From assembly GCF_037893015.1 (NCBI RefSeq), contig NC_133660.1, positions 283,953,534 through 284,017,533 on the forward strand: DNA of 64,000 bases, in the 5' to 3' direction. Each line of letters begins with the position of its first letter. Positions within the stretch are counted from its first letter, which is position 1. Below are positions 39,058 through 52,055 of this stretch, piece by piece. The notes beneath the pieces were generated by a model, which was not told the origin of the DNA, made no database searches, and saw only the letters and a list, made by a program, of their open reading frames with translations. The position numbers were made by a program, and so were the translations under genes. This DNA comes from Macrotis lagotis (lineage: Eukaryota; Chordata; Mammalia; Peramelemorphia; Peramelidae).

Positions 39058-42000
39058 GTGAGTCGGACGCTGAGAGCGAGCGAGAGAGAGAGAGAGAGCC
39101 GGGCCGGCGGCGCGCGGACGGGCCGGCCGCCCGAGGGGCGCGCGACACCACGGCGGCGGCACGCGGCGGCGGCGGCGCGCGCGCAGCGGGGGGGAGGGGC
39201 AGGGCGCAACGGCGGGGGGAGGGGCCCGGCCACCCCGGGCCGGTCGGGGCCTAGAGGGCACGCCGCCCGCCGCCGCCGCCTGCGCGCGCAGCCCGAGCGG
39301 GGAGGGGGAGGGGGGGAGAGCCGGCGGCGCGCACGCGCCCTCTTCCGCGGGTCGGGAGGGGGCTGGGCTGCGAAGGAAGCGCTGCGCGCACGCGCGGGCT
39401 GCTCGGCGGTCTCGCCGGGGCCGCTCCGTGCGCCTGCGCGCCTTTGAAAAAAACCAATTGGAAGGGGGAGGGGGCCGGAGCGGGCAGCTTAAGCCGCGGG
39501 CGCCTCCTGGCGGGCGGGTGGAGGGGTTGGGGGGCCCGGGGCGAGCGAGGCCTGCGGGGAAGGAGAGGCGGCGCCATGCTGGGGGGCCCGGGCGGTGAGA
39601 GCGGGGTGCGGGGCGCCCCTCGGCCGCCCCTCCCGGCGCCTCGCAGGGCCCTAACGGCCCCCGCTTTGCCCCCAGATTTCCCCAACAAGAAGCGGAAGAG
39701 GAGCCGATGGAACCAGGACACCATGGAGCAGAAGACGGTGATCCCGGGCATGCCCACCGTCATCCCCCCCGGACTCACGAGGGAGCAAGAGAGAGCTTAC
39801 ATAGGTAAATAGAGGCTCCGTCCGCAGCCTTGGGGGGCCGCCCGCGGCCCGCTGCGGAGGGGGCTGTGCCGGGGATCCCCCGCTCCGCAGCCGCCAGGGC
39901 ACGGGAAGGGGGGATCCCCGGGGCGGAGGAGGAGAGTGGCCCGCCGAGCCGGCCCAGGCCCGCCTTCCCTCCTGCTTCCACGGCGCAGCCATGGCCTGGC
40001 CTGGGGGGCGAGGCAGAGGCGCCCGGCAGCGCGGGTGATGGGCATCGTTTCCTGCACGTTTGGTTCCAGAAACTGAACCTTCCAGCAAGGTCTGGTCTGG
40101 TCTCTGCACTATTTTAAACAGAGACTCTTGTATCCATCCGCTCACAAACAACTTTGCTGGGCAAGAGATTCTGCTTGGGAGTGCAGCTAGGAATGGGGGG
40201 GATTGAAGAAAAGGCCAATCATGCTTCTTGGGCAGAAAGGACTTTTTAAGTGTTAAAAGGTTTTACTCCATTTTGGGAAGAACAACCCGAAAGCAATTGA
40301 AGTTAATTTCGAAGCCATCTCTTTTTTGGGTATGAGCTTTTAAGGCAGGAACTTAGAATTTACCTTTTACCTTTGCATACTTGTATAACACATTTAAAAA
40401 AAGTCTCTTAAGTCATTCATTTTCTTTTTATGAAAGGAGGCTGTGTATATTTCTCCAGCTTCTGAGGCCTTAAACAATCCAGGGGCTTCTTCAAGTTAGA
40501 CAGCAAAGGTGTTCACCTGATTTTTGTTTTTGCCATTGTTAACCTTTGGCCTCTAGTCTGGGCTGCCTACTGTGGGGTCCCCAAAGTGAAGGCCTTTTGA
40601 TTCAAAGCCTTCCTGAACCCTGGAAAGCCTGCCCTCTAGCGGAGGCTTGCTCTGTGAAACCGAAGAGACTCAGGAAAGGAGAGACCCTTGTCCCTTGGCA
40701 GGCAGCCCAGCACTATGGACTCCTTGGTCCTTAGGGCTCTGTGGCCCCAGAGTTATTTACAGCGGCAATCAGCATAGAGTCAAAGGGCAACCCAGGGTAG
40801 AACTCAGCTCACCCTAAACCACAGAACTTGGGACACAACCAGACACGGGTGGAGGGAACTGCATTAAAGTTATTAGCATGTTGGACTTGATCCAGAAGAG
40901 AAAGGGGAAATGCTTTTAAGTCTCCCATACCCACACTTCAATAAGTGGATTGTCATCATGAAGGTGAACCTCACCTTCGACTGCCGAACCTGGGCTGTTT
41001 TGACTTTTAAGATTTTTATATGTCATGAGAGAAGAAACTAAATCCCTTCACTTGGAAGTACACTTAGTCCCATTCTATTCAAAGCTTGGTAGGCCATTGC
41101 CCTTGGTTGTAGGATTGCCTAAGAATCAAAACTCTTCTGTTGGTTTTTAAAGGTAAGATGTAGGTGATTATTTAAACACCTTTGGGGAAAATGGTTTTGT
41201 ATCCCTGGGTGCTGCAGGTCTCATCTCTGAAATCAAGTAATGGTGCTTAGGGACACTGGTAGATTATTATCATTATTATTATCATCATCATCATTATTAT
41301 TATTACAATTGTGAAACCCTCACCTTCCTTTTTTCTGTACAGCCTCAAATGTCGAGAACCAAGGTGGGGGGTCACATGTTACTCCCTTTTGCCCTTTGTG
41401 CCTGTCCCTCTAAAACTTTTGTGGTTAAAAAAAAAAAAAGAAAAGAAAACCAAAAAACAATTCTTGTGTCTGTGGCTATTGGTATATTTATGTATATTAC
41501 ATGTAACCTAACACTTGAATAGCAGGTATAATGGCAGCTTTATCTAATATGGATGGGCCTGATAGTATGAAATAGGATGTATGTGAATTTCTGTACTATG
41601 AGGTGTTGAAGTGATAACCCAATAACCAGGTTATTTTTATGGGGATTTGGAAGGAGAATCAGGATGCCCAAATAAAATAGCATGGTCCACATTGGGAAGG
41701 AAATGACCTTTGCTCAACTGGTATCATTTTCTTATTGTTTATCTTGTTCTGTATTAATTGGTCCTCTGCACAGACCGTGTTACTTTTTTTAACGGGGAAA
41801 AAGAAACTAGAGGTTTGCCCTGAAGAGATTAATAATTTGGTGGGGCAGGGATATTGCTGACAGCCATGATTTATTTCTGTTACCAGTTGTAGCAAACTTG
41901 TCACTGGGACAGGTAGAGCAGAAACCTTAACTCCCCATGAATGGTTTTGTTGTCAGATTTAGTCATTCTAATTAGACAGCCTTTATTGCTAACCCCTCTT

Positions 42001-45000
42001 CCAACAAACTGTTTGCTTCCCAATTGATAACTTCTTCTGAAAAGAAAACTAGCTAGAGATATAAACGGACTCCTGCTGAAGTGTATGATTGGTAGGTGGT
42101 TGGGGGTTTGCCTCAGTTTGTTCCCTGGTCAGTCCTCCCTTTCAAAGTCTCCAAGTTCTTCATGCTTTGATGTTGAGATTTGAGATGTTTTTTGGTAACA
42201 TTGTCTTTTTTCCATCCTTTTTTTCTTTCCTAACCTGGTTTCTTCCAGTGCAACTGCAGATAGAAGACCTGACTCGCAAACTGCGCACAGGAGACCTGGG
42301 CATCCCCCCTAACCCTGAGGACAGGTTGGGAAACAGTTTTAACCAGCTGACAGTAACGCTTTTACCTTTTTCTCAATACATTTTTGGTGGCAACATAATG
42401 TGTCAGTTCAATGAAATCCTGATAAGATGTCTTTGGTATTTTTTGATTCTTTGGGGAACTAAGATTTAAACACAGCTTTATATTAATATATTTAAACAGT
42501 TAACAGTTAGAAATTTGGAATGAAACTTAATTTTTAGCAAAACCAAAAGTCGCAGGAAATGGACAACTGGTTTCCAATTGGTAAGCATATAGATTTGAAC
42601 TTGATACTGGTACAGGGCAAGTCAGGGGGCCAATTAACTGACCTTTGAGAGCCTGCTTTGACCATGAGCCCATGTAGCATCTTCCTCACAGGTACACACG
42701 GTGCAGGATTAAGAACACATTTTTTTGTGCATCATTGAGGTTGAAGCAACCCAGAAACTCCATCTGGGTAGCTGAGAACGCCAGTTTTCTGCTCATGGTT
42801 TTGAGATGGTTTTAAAATCAGATGAGATTTCTAACCAACTTCCTTCACTGCCAGCTAATAAAATTGCAGCCTTGGCCAATGCCTGGGGGTGTTGGGAGGA
42901 GGGCTTAGGGTCTCTCATCTGTTTGGGGTGAAATGCAGCCCTAAGAAGTTTTTTGGTTTTTTTTTGAAGGGGGTAACGGGGCCCTCCCAAGCCAGCTATG
43001 GTCACGTTGGTCTTTTCAGCTCACAGTCTCGGACCGTTGCTCTGAAGGGACTTCACTTTTTTAACCAGTTGATTTATTGGCTTGTTGATCTTGGAATAGC
43101 TGCGATCTGGTTGTCTTAAGAGGAGGGCAAGAATCCCTCCGTTTCCATTCGATTTTCGGTTAGAGCATGCAGCACAATTGAACTCATTTTGCTTTAAAAC
43201 TTGGGAGTTTTGTGTCTCATTTGTTTTTGGCTTTCATTACCCAATTAATGGTGCATTAAATCAGGAAGATGATGTAATGGGCCACAGGCCACTCACTCAT
43301 GCATCTTTCTGCTGCCCCTTGTTTGCCAGGAAACAAATTAACTTCCTTCCTTCTCCACATTGACCCCTTAGTTTTACTTATCCCATTATATTTCATTAAT
43401 TTTTCACTTGCAGTGTTTTGGTGTGGGTGGGGTGGGGTTTTTTCCTTTTTTTTTCCTTTCTCTTTTTTGGAGGGTTATGTATATTCTAGGTTATACAGAC
43501 CACAACTGTAGAGTGCCCTTTTGGCTTTTTTAATTATGTTTAACAGGTTACTGTAGATCAATCTTTAAAAACGTTACATTTTTAACAAACCCTTTGCTCC
43601 CTAGAGGAATTGGGATTAGAGTTTAGTTTATCTCACTTGCTATCATGGAGATGGAAAAGTAAACGAATCTTACCAATAGGAAAGGAGATTTTGTTTTTCC
43701 ACGGTCATGGGAAGGGATGAAATTGTTCTGAGACACCCGAATAACCAGTTTGGTGTGAGGGCTGGAAACTCCAACTTAGTCCACCAGTCAGTCAGCCAGA
43801 AAACCCTGCTAAAGAAGCACAGGTCCAGGTGGGAATCTGGCCCAGGGTTGTCTGATCTTCTAAACTTCAAGCCTGTGATTAGCAATCAAACTTGAGCAGA
43901 GTGGGGTTTTTTCTCTCCCCTCCCGTTCATTGGAAAGAGTTCTGTCTGGCCAAGGTTGGAGGCATATGCATGAATCAGTTAACTCTTATTAAATGATTAC
44001 TTAAAGTGGTTTAATCTTGAAATTTGAAGCCACACCATGCAATTCCATTGCTGCTTCACTTGCACAACTTAATGAACCTCTTGTAGCTTAAAGGTGTAAG
44101 ATGGGATAGTAGAATGACAAGGGGGGAGTCTTGTTTCCTACTGTTGACTTCTTGGATTGTGCCAACAGTTTATCCAGATGCTAGAAACGGAGGTGTCCTT
44201 TAGTCGTCATTAGTCATGAACAAAGCTGACCTTTTATTCCACCGTGTGTCTAACAAACATGTGGCGTGACATGGTTCCTTTAGGCTGAGAAGACAGTGGG
44301 AGCAGCCGCTTTCAGTCCTTGCTCTGCAGCTAGGCAAGGCGAGGGCCTCTCAACTCAAACCAAGGCTACTTCCAGGATGGTTTTTGATAACCTGATCCAT
44401 ATGCTCTCTCCCTTCTTGCAGCTGCTACTAAATTGTCATTCACAATGTCAAGCTTTGGTCCTTTTTATAACCATACTCAAAATTCTAGGAGTGTAACCTC
44501 TTTTTTATCACCGCAAAAACAGCTGTGGTAAACTGACCTTTTTATAATTGGTATTTTTTTACTTGTAGCAACAGCATTTTACTCTTTAAAAAAGAGAACG
44601 AATCTGCTTTGCTTTCTGGGCTTGTAAACCCTGGGGGAGAACGAGACGGGCTTTCCCCAACCTTGCTGTTTGCAGGCTCAGACCCTAGGCAGGTGTTTGA
44701 CCAAATCTGCATTTGCAGCCTCTTCTAGAGGCTGCCTTACCCTTTTAACGATTTTCTCTACTCGGACTCCCCAACCTCTAACCCTTAAACAGCCAGAAAA
44801 CAGGTTGACTCGTGGGCCTTTGGTGCAGCCTGCCAGGACATTGATGGAAAAGCAGACGCGAAGCCTTGAACCATCTCTCTCCATTGTGGCAGCCAAGTAG
44901 CTGCGGTAGCCTTGAGTCCCAGTTAGACTGGATCAAAGATTTAATAATAATGCTAGCTTACATTATTGAATAATAAATAGTTGTGCTGTTTTGGGGGTAC

Positions 45001-46819
45001 AGGCATTCTTTTCTCCCTAAGTAGAGCACAGGGTCTCTCAATATCCAAATTTTGGCTTCAGGGCTCATTTCATTGTTTGGAGCATTCATGCCAATTCAAC
45101 CTTTTTTTTCCTCAATTAAAACAACACAATTTATATGTGCCCCCTTTTCCCCCAGGGTGAGAGTGTGACTTGAGAGCCACAATTAATCCATTATTGCCCC
45201 CAGCATTACCACCAAGGATAGAAGCATTTTTTCCCCCTCTCCCCTTTGCCTCCTCTCTTGCTTCCCACCCCCCTACCCATCCACCCCCCAGTGTTGTAAG
45301 CCAGCTTACGCCTCCCCGTTGCACATTTATATTGAATAGCACACGATATGGTCGGTTCCTCCGAAGAGAGTGGCATTTTTAAAGGGTCTGAGAGGTAGCG
45401 GGGTCCAGGGGAAGACTTAATATAGTCCTGATGGGACGGGCAGAGGGGTGGAGAGTTTGACGCAGTGCTGTTTCCCACAGGTCCCCTTCCCCTGAGCCCA
45501 TTTACAATAGCGAGGGGAAGCGACTCAACACAAGGGAATTTCGGACCCGGAAGAAGCTGGAGGAAGAAAGACACAACCTCATCACTGAGATGGTGGCGCT
45601 CAACCCTGACTTCAAACCACCTGCAGATTACAAGTGAGGGCGGGTCTGGTTAGAGCCTCTCAAATGGAAGAATTGTCTCCTTGGGTTTCCCATCTACCCA
45701 AGAAAGAGGATTGTAGATAAACTCTTAAGAGATCTTGAAATCGACTGTGTTTTAGGATAACTAACAGACCTTTAGGGGGAGAGGTGTTGGGACCCTGAGG
45801 AAATGTGTTTTTGAGAATGTATTTGTCTTGTGTAGACCTCCAGCAACCCGGGTAAGCGACAAGGTGATGATTCCACAAGATGAGTATCCAGAAATCAACT
45901 TTGTAGGACTTCTCATTGGGCCTAGGTGAGTGTTTTCTCAGGAGAAAGAAGCCGAGCAGACTAGAGCTGGCACTTGGGGGGGGGGGGGCTTTTCGAATAC
46001 TCCTTTAACTTCCAGGTTTTTTTTAATGGGGGAAAAAGCAGTTGAACTGGTCTATAGCTTCCTCATTTTACCATAGAGAAATCATCTAGAACAACTGCTG
46101 GACCAGAGGACACATTGGGTGGATTGGGGGAGGGGCTGGAGCAGTAGGAGTGGTTCTGGATTTTCAGTTCCTTATCCACTTTGCTTAACTACTCCCTTCT
46201 TGGTTACCCACCCTTTGTTTGCTTATTAGACTTAAAAGGACTAATTTTTGGTTTGCATGTTCACTTCCTAGAGGAAACACCCTGAAGAACATTGAGAAGG
46301 AATGCAATGCCAAGATTATGATCCGAGGCAAAGGGTCTGTGAAGGAAGGCAAGGTTGGGCGCAAAGATGGACAAATGCTGCCAGGGGAGGACGAGCCCCT
46401 CCATGCCCTAGTTACTGCCAACACCATGGAGAATGTCAAAAAGGCAGTAGAACAGGTAAGTGACTCCTCTCAAGGTTTGGGATATCCCTTTTTGATTACA
46501 TGCTTCTTTTGCCTCTACCTCTACCTAGAGAAGGGGAGGAGGACAGTTAATTAGGTGTCTGCAGCCAGATTTGAACTCAGATCCTCCCTACTCCAGGACT
46601 GATCCTATCCACTGTACCACCTAGCTCCTCTCAAAGAGCATTTTATCTCTTCAGGGTGGGGCCAAGCTTGTCAGCTTCATTGTGTGGATTTGGGCTCCCC
46701 CCCATCTTTACATTTGCCACGTAGACATGATTCCTTCGTACATGTTCATGGAAGTCATTTTTCTTGTTCGTAAAGCTCGGTAATCTCCCCAGATGATGGC
46801 TCTTTCCCACTTACACTGG

Positions 46820-46851
<32 letters not shown>

Positions 46852-49800
46852 GCGAGGCAATGGCGTTAAGTGGCTTGCCCAAGGCCACACAGCTAGGTAA
46901 TTATTAAGTGTCTGAGGCCAGATTTGAACTCAGGTACTCCTGACTCCAAGGCCAGTGCTCTATCCGCTGCACTACCTAGCCGCTGGGTATGATTTTTCCC
47001 TAGTTCTTTACTATTACAAAAACTGATGACATCAATTGTGTGACCTAGATATCTGGAGAGCTAGGTGTTTATTTGAATGCCATTGTTTCTATTGACTTAT
47101 CCCATTTATCCTGTAACTTCCTAGATCCGGAACATTCTGAAACAGGGCATTGAAACCCCCGAGGACCAGAATGACCTACGGAAGATGCAGCTTCGAGAGT
47201 TGGCCCGCCTGAATGGGACGCTCCGAGAAGATGACAACAGGTTTGTAGGGAAGTCCTGTTGAGAGGGTTGTAGAGGAAGGACAAAATGCAGCTGATGTAG
47301 AAGTTAATTCTTCTTTCTTTGCAGGATTTTGAGACCATGGCAGAGTTCAGAGACCCGGAGCATCACAAACACCACTGTGTGCACCAAGTGTGGAGGGGCT
47401 GGCCACATCGCTTCTGATTGCAAATTCCAAAGGTGTGGGACCCTGCTGAGGTGGGGACGGGGGACGGACTAGAACAGCTTCAGTAGCTTAATCTGGTGCC
47501 TGCTGGTGCCTTAAACAGCTAAGCCCTTGGGCAGACTGGATTTCACCTGTCCCCCCATCCCCCAACAACCCTGAAAGAAGAGACAGATTGAATGACTTGC
47601 CTAGGGTTGTGTAGCTAGTTAAGGCTGAATTTGAATCCAGATCCAGCTGTGTTTTTTTCCTTCATCGAAAGAAGAAACAGGGGCGCGCAGCTGGCACAGG
47701 ATAGAGTACTGACCCTGGAGTCAGGAGGACCTGAATTAAAATCTGGCCTCAGACACTTAATAGTTACCTAGCTGTGTGGCCTTGGGCAAGTCACTTAACC
47801 CCACTGCCTTGCCAGAAAACCTTAGCTGAGTGCAGCAGGCCTTCCTGGCAGTCCTGCATGTGAGTCTACTGAGACCTCCTTTTAAAGCTCTTGAGTGATT
47901 GGAATCCGCCCCATGTCCTCGCCAGAGGCAGCTTTTAAGTACTCCTAACAATAATTACTATGTCATTTTCCTTTTTCTGGCAATTCATTCAGAATTCTGT
48001 CCCCTTCACCCTCCCTGAGACCAAAGTTTTGTAGTGCCCTCTGTTAGTCAGAGGCCCCACTTGGCATAACTGTTGTGTAAACAGACCTGGAAAACCATGG
48101 TTGGGTCTGTGGATCTTGGTTGCAAGGCAGTCTTTAGACTCCTTTTCTGTAGTGTTAATTGAAGAGGAAGGCCCCTGGATTGGAGTGAGGATCTGGGTCC
48201 CTTATTCTTACGGCCTTGGGCCGATCACCTTTGAGGGATTTCATTTGTAAATTGGGAGGGTGTGACCTCATTTCTGGAGCAATCCATAGGGTCAATTTGT
48301 GGCATTCCACCAGTGAAAGTGGAGCCCAGTCTTTCCCAGCTATCAGAGGTCTAGACCCAGGTGCAGTTTGAACCCTTCTCCCCTCTTGGACGTCTGGGTC
48401 TATCAGTGAGATACGAGGCCTTGTCGGTCTTTGGGTGTGTTGAGGAAGGTTTTCTTTCCTTCTAGACCTGGTGACCCTCAGTCAGCCCAGGACAAAGCCC
48501 GCATGGATAAGGAATACCTGTCCCTCATGGCAGAGTTGGGCGAAGCTCCGGTCCCAGCTTCTGCTGGCTCGGCCTCTGGGCCAGCCACCACGCCCCTGGC
48601 CAGCGCACCTCGACCTGCTGCCCCTGCCAACAACCCGCCACCACCAGTGAGTGCCAGACATTTCTTTCTTTTTTTTTTTTTTTTGACTGAGTTGCTTGGG
48701 TTTGGTGGTTGGGGGGCGTGGTCACGTGGGCAACATTGTTCTCCCAGGTTGTCCAGTCATTACATGAGAAATTAAGAGACTGTTGAGGTTCTCTTAACTC
48801 TTTTTTTGGGGGGGGGTGGCTACACAAACTGAGAGAACAATGTTGCCATCAGTAAATGCAGACAAAGGCACAGACGGGAAATACTCTCACATAGTCTCTC
48901 ATGTCTACTACCCAGAGCCGCCCACCATGGATGAACTCGGGACCCTCTGAGAATCGCCCTTACCATGGAATGCATGGTGGAGGACCTGGTGGTCCTGGAG
49001 GTGGCCCTCACAACTTTCCCCATCCACTGCCCAGCCTGACAGGTGGGCACGGCGGTCATCCTATGCAGCACAACCCTAATGGGCCCCCGCCCCCCTGGAT
49101 GCAGCCACCACCACCACCGATGAACCAGGGGCCCCACCCACCTGGGCACCATGGCCCTCCTCCAATGGGTAAGTAAGTGTCAGACCAGAAACCTTGGGGA
49201 TTTGGGGTAGGCTGGGGTAGGCTGTTACGTCAGGCTACTGTGAGGGTCTAGAAGTAGCTCTTGAAGTGCCTGGCCTAGGTGACTTGATGGGGGCGTGCCC
49301 TTGGCATTCCAGGGGCTTGTTTCTGGGAAGGAGGAGCACAGCTCCCATTTGGTCATGGGGAGCTGATCCCTGGGTTGGGAGGGGATGGGATCAGCTCTTC
49401 TAGCGGGCCAGACAAGGGGTTTCCGTGGGTCTTCTGGACCCTCCTACCTGGAGTCACTGAAATCCTGGGCTGCGGCGGCTGCAGCGGCTGTGGCAAGTGG
49501 GGGTGGGAATCTTACCTGGCCAGTGCAAATGTCCTGCTAAGTCCCTGCTCTTCCTTCCATCAAGATCAGTACCTGGGAAGTACGCCTGTGGGCTCTGGGG
49601 TCTATCGCCTACATCAAGGAAAAGGTAATGGAGCCGGGTGTCCGGCATGGGGGGGTACCCCCCCTCATGTGGCCACTCGCCTCCCCTGCCTCGGGAATTG
49701 TGAACAGTGGTGGTGCCCTGGGGTCTCACCCATTTCTTTCTGCCTTGCAGGTATGATGCCGCCTCCGCCTATGGGCATGATGCCGCCACCGCCGCCTCCC

Positions 49801-50980
49801 AGTGGGCAGCCCCCACCCCCTCCCTCTGGCCCTCTTCCCCCATGGCAGCAGCAGCAGCAGCAGCCTCCGCCTCCCCCGCCGCCCAGCAGCAGTATGGCTT
49901 CCAGTACCCCCTTGCCATGGCAGCAAAGTGAGTAGAGGATTCCTCGTCATAGGGCCGTGGGGGAGGTTGGGGGACGCCGGCCGCAGTGATGATCTCCTCG
50001 GGGTGCTGGGGGGGGCCGCAGTTAGAGCGGGTGGGTTTAGGAATGAGGATCTGTGATGTCTGGTGTGGTGTGATTCTGGCATGGTGATGTGGAGGCCTCA
50101 TGGCGGGGGGCTCTTTGGGGGGCAGGCCTCATCTTCCTGCTGGAGAACTAGTTGTGTTAGCAGGTGTGAGCCCAGGGAGGGAGGGGTGTCTTGCTGCATG
50201 GATGTGGAGAGGGAAGTGATTGGGGCTGAGAGATTGAGGGGGGGCTGGGGGGCGATTGGGGCTGAGAGACTGAAAGGGGGGCTGGGCAGAAGAGCGACTG
50301 GTCTGGAGGTTGAAAGTGTCAAAGGTGGTGGTGCTGGGGGTGGAAAGGGCGTCAGGGCTGGTTCTCGTGTGTTCCCCTCAGCCCTTACTGGGGCCTTGGT
50401 GAGAAGGGGCTTTTTCTGTGAAGCCCCAGAGACCTTTAGGCTGACCCCAGGGTACATCCTGCCCACCCCACCCACCCCCCTGCCACTCCCCTTCCCCAGG
50501 ACAGCCTCCCCGCCCCCCCAATGTAACGCATGCCGAGCAAGGAGCAGGCGCCCCCCGGCCCCCAAATCCCAAGCCAGCAGCCGCAGAGAGCCGCGGTGTG
50601 CCCCCCCGCGCGTGTGACCTTGGGCTTCTTTACCACCCCAGATACGACGACTACCACCACGAGCGCTGGCACAGGGTCCATCCCGCCATGGCAACAGCAG
50701 CAGGCGGCTGCCGCAGCTTCTCCAGGAGCCCCTCAGATGCAAGGCAACCCCACTATGGTGCCCCTGCCCCCCGGGGTCCAGCCGCCTCTGCCGCCCGGGG
50801 CCCCCCCCCCCTCCGCCGCCTCCGCCACCTGGTTCCGCCGGCATGATGTACGCCCCGCCCCCTCCTCCTCCGCCTCCCATGGACCCTTCTAACTTTGTCA
50901 CCATGATGGGCATGGGGGTGGCGGGCATGCCACCCTTCGGGATGCCTCCAGCTCCCCCACCGCCTCCACCACAGAACTAG
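38565..50980 (+). CDS. SF1: SF1, splicing factor 1 (branch-point binding protein)
   Basis: SF1 binds the intron branch point in the early spliceosome together with U2AF. Exons: 38565-38595 (short form), 39676-39804, 42249-42324, 45481-45633, 45836-45925, 46272-46455, 47125-47240, 47325-47432, 48466-48646, 48895-49168, 49565-49624, 49751-49927, 50642-50980. The N-terminus reads [20 protein letters not shown], with the U2AF65-binding motif (KRKRSRW). SPSPEPIYN is the phosphorylated SPSP site. The KH-QUA2 domain spans exons 4-8 ([16 protein letters not shown]), followed by a CCHC zinc knuckle ([14 protein letters not shown]) and a Pro/Gln/Met-rich tail. Oddity: in the last exon the run of 11 C at 50801-50811 has one base more than the conserved frame allows. 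As printed, the frame leaves the family sequence there and stops at 50890-50892; the conserved tail ([10 protein letters not shown]...PPPPPPQN, stop 50978-50980) lies in the next frame and would give about 639 residues. Confidence 0.95.
39058..45480 (+). other. SF1: SF1 introns 1-3
   Basis: 39058-39650 is still CpG-rich. The introns beyond (39805-42248 and 42325-45480) are AT-rich with few recognisable repeats. An ATT/ATC simple repeat lies at about 41264-41305 and poly(A)-like tracts near 41430. No additional exon is recognised. Confidence 0.5.
46545..46638 (-). repeat. Truncated WSINE1-like SINE, SF1 intron 6
   Basis: CCAGATTTGAACTCAGATCC, then ACTGTACCACCTAGCTCCTC. Only the head half is present, on the minus strand. 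Confidence 0.75.
46831..46982 (-). repeat. WSINE1-like SINE with perfect target-site duplication, SF1 intron 6
   Basis: A full-length minus-strand copy has a long poly(T). It is flanked by CTGGGTATGATTTTT at 46816-46830 and again at 46983-46997, a 15-bp target-site duplication without changes. This marks a fairly young insertion. Confidence 0.95.
47681..47823 (+). repeat. WSINE1-like SINE, SF1 intron 8
   Basis: From GGGGCGCGCAGCTGGCACAG to ACCCCACTGCCTTGCC; the A-tail is degraded. A MIR-like remnant (minus strand) precedes it at about 47575-47650. Confidence 0.88.
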
Positions 50981-50999
50981 ACTTGATTTTTTTTAAGAA

Positions 51000-51040
51000 A
51001 ATATATATATATTATATATATATTATATATATATATAATT
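51000..51040 (+). repeat. (AT)n-rich repeat in SF1 3' UTR
   Basis: About 40 bases of TATATA begin shortly after the conserved stop codon. The T-rich/AT-rich stretch is inside the 3' UTR of the main form. Confidence 0.9.
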
Positions 51041-51299
51041 GGTCTCGTTAAAACACACGCCGAACCTCACCATATGGAGCCAGACATTGGGACGCACGCA
51101 TGTTGTATGTGTGTGCACGCACAGGGCTGGGCTGTGCGAGGGAGCCTGTCCCGGGCGACTGAGGACTCGCTTGGGAGCAGGCAGGCGTTAGTAGGGGCGC
51201 CAGCTTGGGCTCTCCTGGCACCCCGTAGCATCGAGTCTCTTCTTTGTCTTCTCTCTCCTCACCCAACTCCCCTTGCCCCTCCCCAAATGGGGCCGCCAG

Positions 51300-51361
51300 G
51301 ATCCGTCCCCGCGGCGGTGGCCCGCGCCATGCGAGTGAGGACTTTCCGCGCCCACTGGTGA
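51300..51361 (+). CDS. SF1: SF1 alternative terminal coding exon
   Basis: After the acceptor GGCCGCCAG (51299) the sequence, joined to exon 12 (...PLPWQQ plus A), reads RSVPAAVARAMRVRTFRAHW and stops at 51359-51361. This resembles the C-terminus of a known human SF1 isoform (RSLPAAAMARAMRVRTFRAHW, from memory). Skipping exon 13 would replace the PPPPPPQN tail with this basic tail. It also avoids the C-run problem in exon 13. Confidence 0.8.
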
Positions 51362-52055
51362 CCCTTCCAGGGAGACAGCCTCAGCAGCGCCCCTGGTGGA
51401 CGGGATGGTTCGGCAAAGCAGCCTGACTTATTTTTGTGGACGGAATCGGAACACGCTGGCTCCATATCGTGAATTTTTTATTCTTTTGTTTCTTCCTCTC
51501 CCTTTGTATTTCCTTTTCTCTTCTTCCTCTCAGACTCCGTCCCAGGAGATGCTGTCCCCGGGCTTCCGCTGCAATTAGCCCCCCCCCCCTTCTTCCCAGG
51601 CCTAGATTGTTGGCTTTCTGCAGTGGAGGAGCAAATGGAGATTACCCCCACCCACTCACCCCCATGGTGGGCTGGGGAGAATGGGCACCAGGGCCCCCCG
51701 GCCAGCTCCTTGCTCCCTGGCTCAGGGGTCCTTCCTTCCCAGAGAGCCTGAAAAAGTTGTGTCTGGCCCTTCTGGGCCTCCGCCGTGGCGGGTGGGGCTT
51801 CTGCCCTCACATCCCATTTGCTCCTCCTCTTCACAGAATGTCTGTCTTCACTTTCTTTTAGTCCCAAATGTCTGAATGTTTTGTGGTGGGGGGAGAGGGT
51901 CCCCCCTCTGCTCCCTCCCTCCCCCTTCCCTCTTCATGGAGTGATTATGTGGACAATGATGTGTAAAGCGCGCTCTCCTACTCACCGCTTTCTCTGCAGA
52001 AATTTCTTTTGGCCTTTTATTTGGTGTACAATAAAACACTGCATTAAAAGGGGGA

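Larger units (their letters stand above)
50981..52055 (+). other. SF1: SF1 3' UTR with poly(A) signal
   Basis: The 3' UTR follows the main stop codon, contains the alternative terminal exon, and ends at AATAAA 52030-52035. ATTAAA also occurs nine bases after it. Confidence 0.75.

Noticed and set aside
37789-39261. 490-codon open frame on the minus strand across the SF1 CpG island
   Set aside because: Ala/Arg/Gly-rich translation of a GC-extreme region, opposite a well-supported exon; several other frames are equally open. No family resemblance.
50063-50617. Open frame of 184 codons in SF1 intron 12
   Set aside because: G-rich low-complexity sequence between two confirmed exons, with no conserved segment and no acceptor linking it to SF1.
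50642-50980. SF1 as a broken gene or pseudogene
   Set aside because: The other twelve exons are intact with conserved splice sites, and the tail is conserved beyond the C-run. A one-base homopolymer difference is insufficient to call the gene dead.
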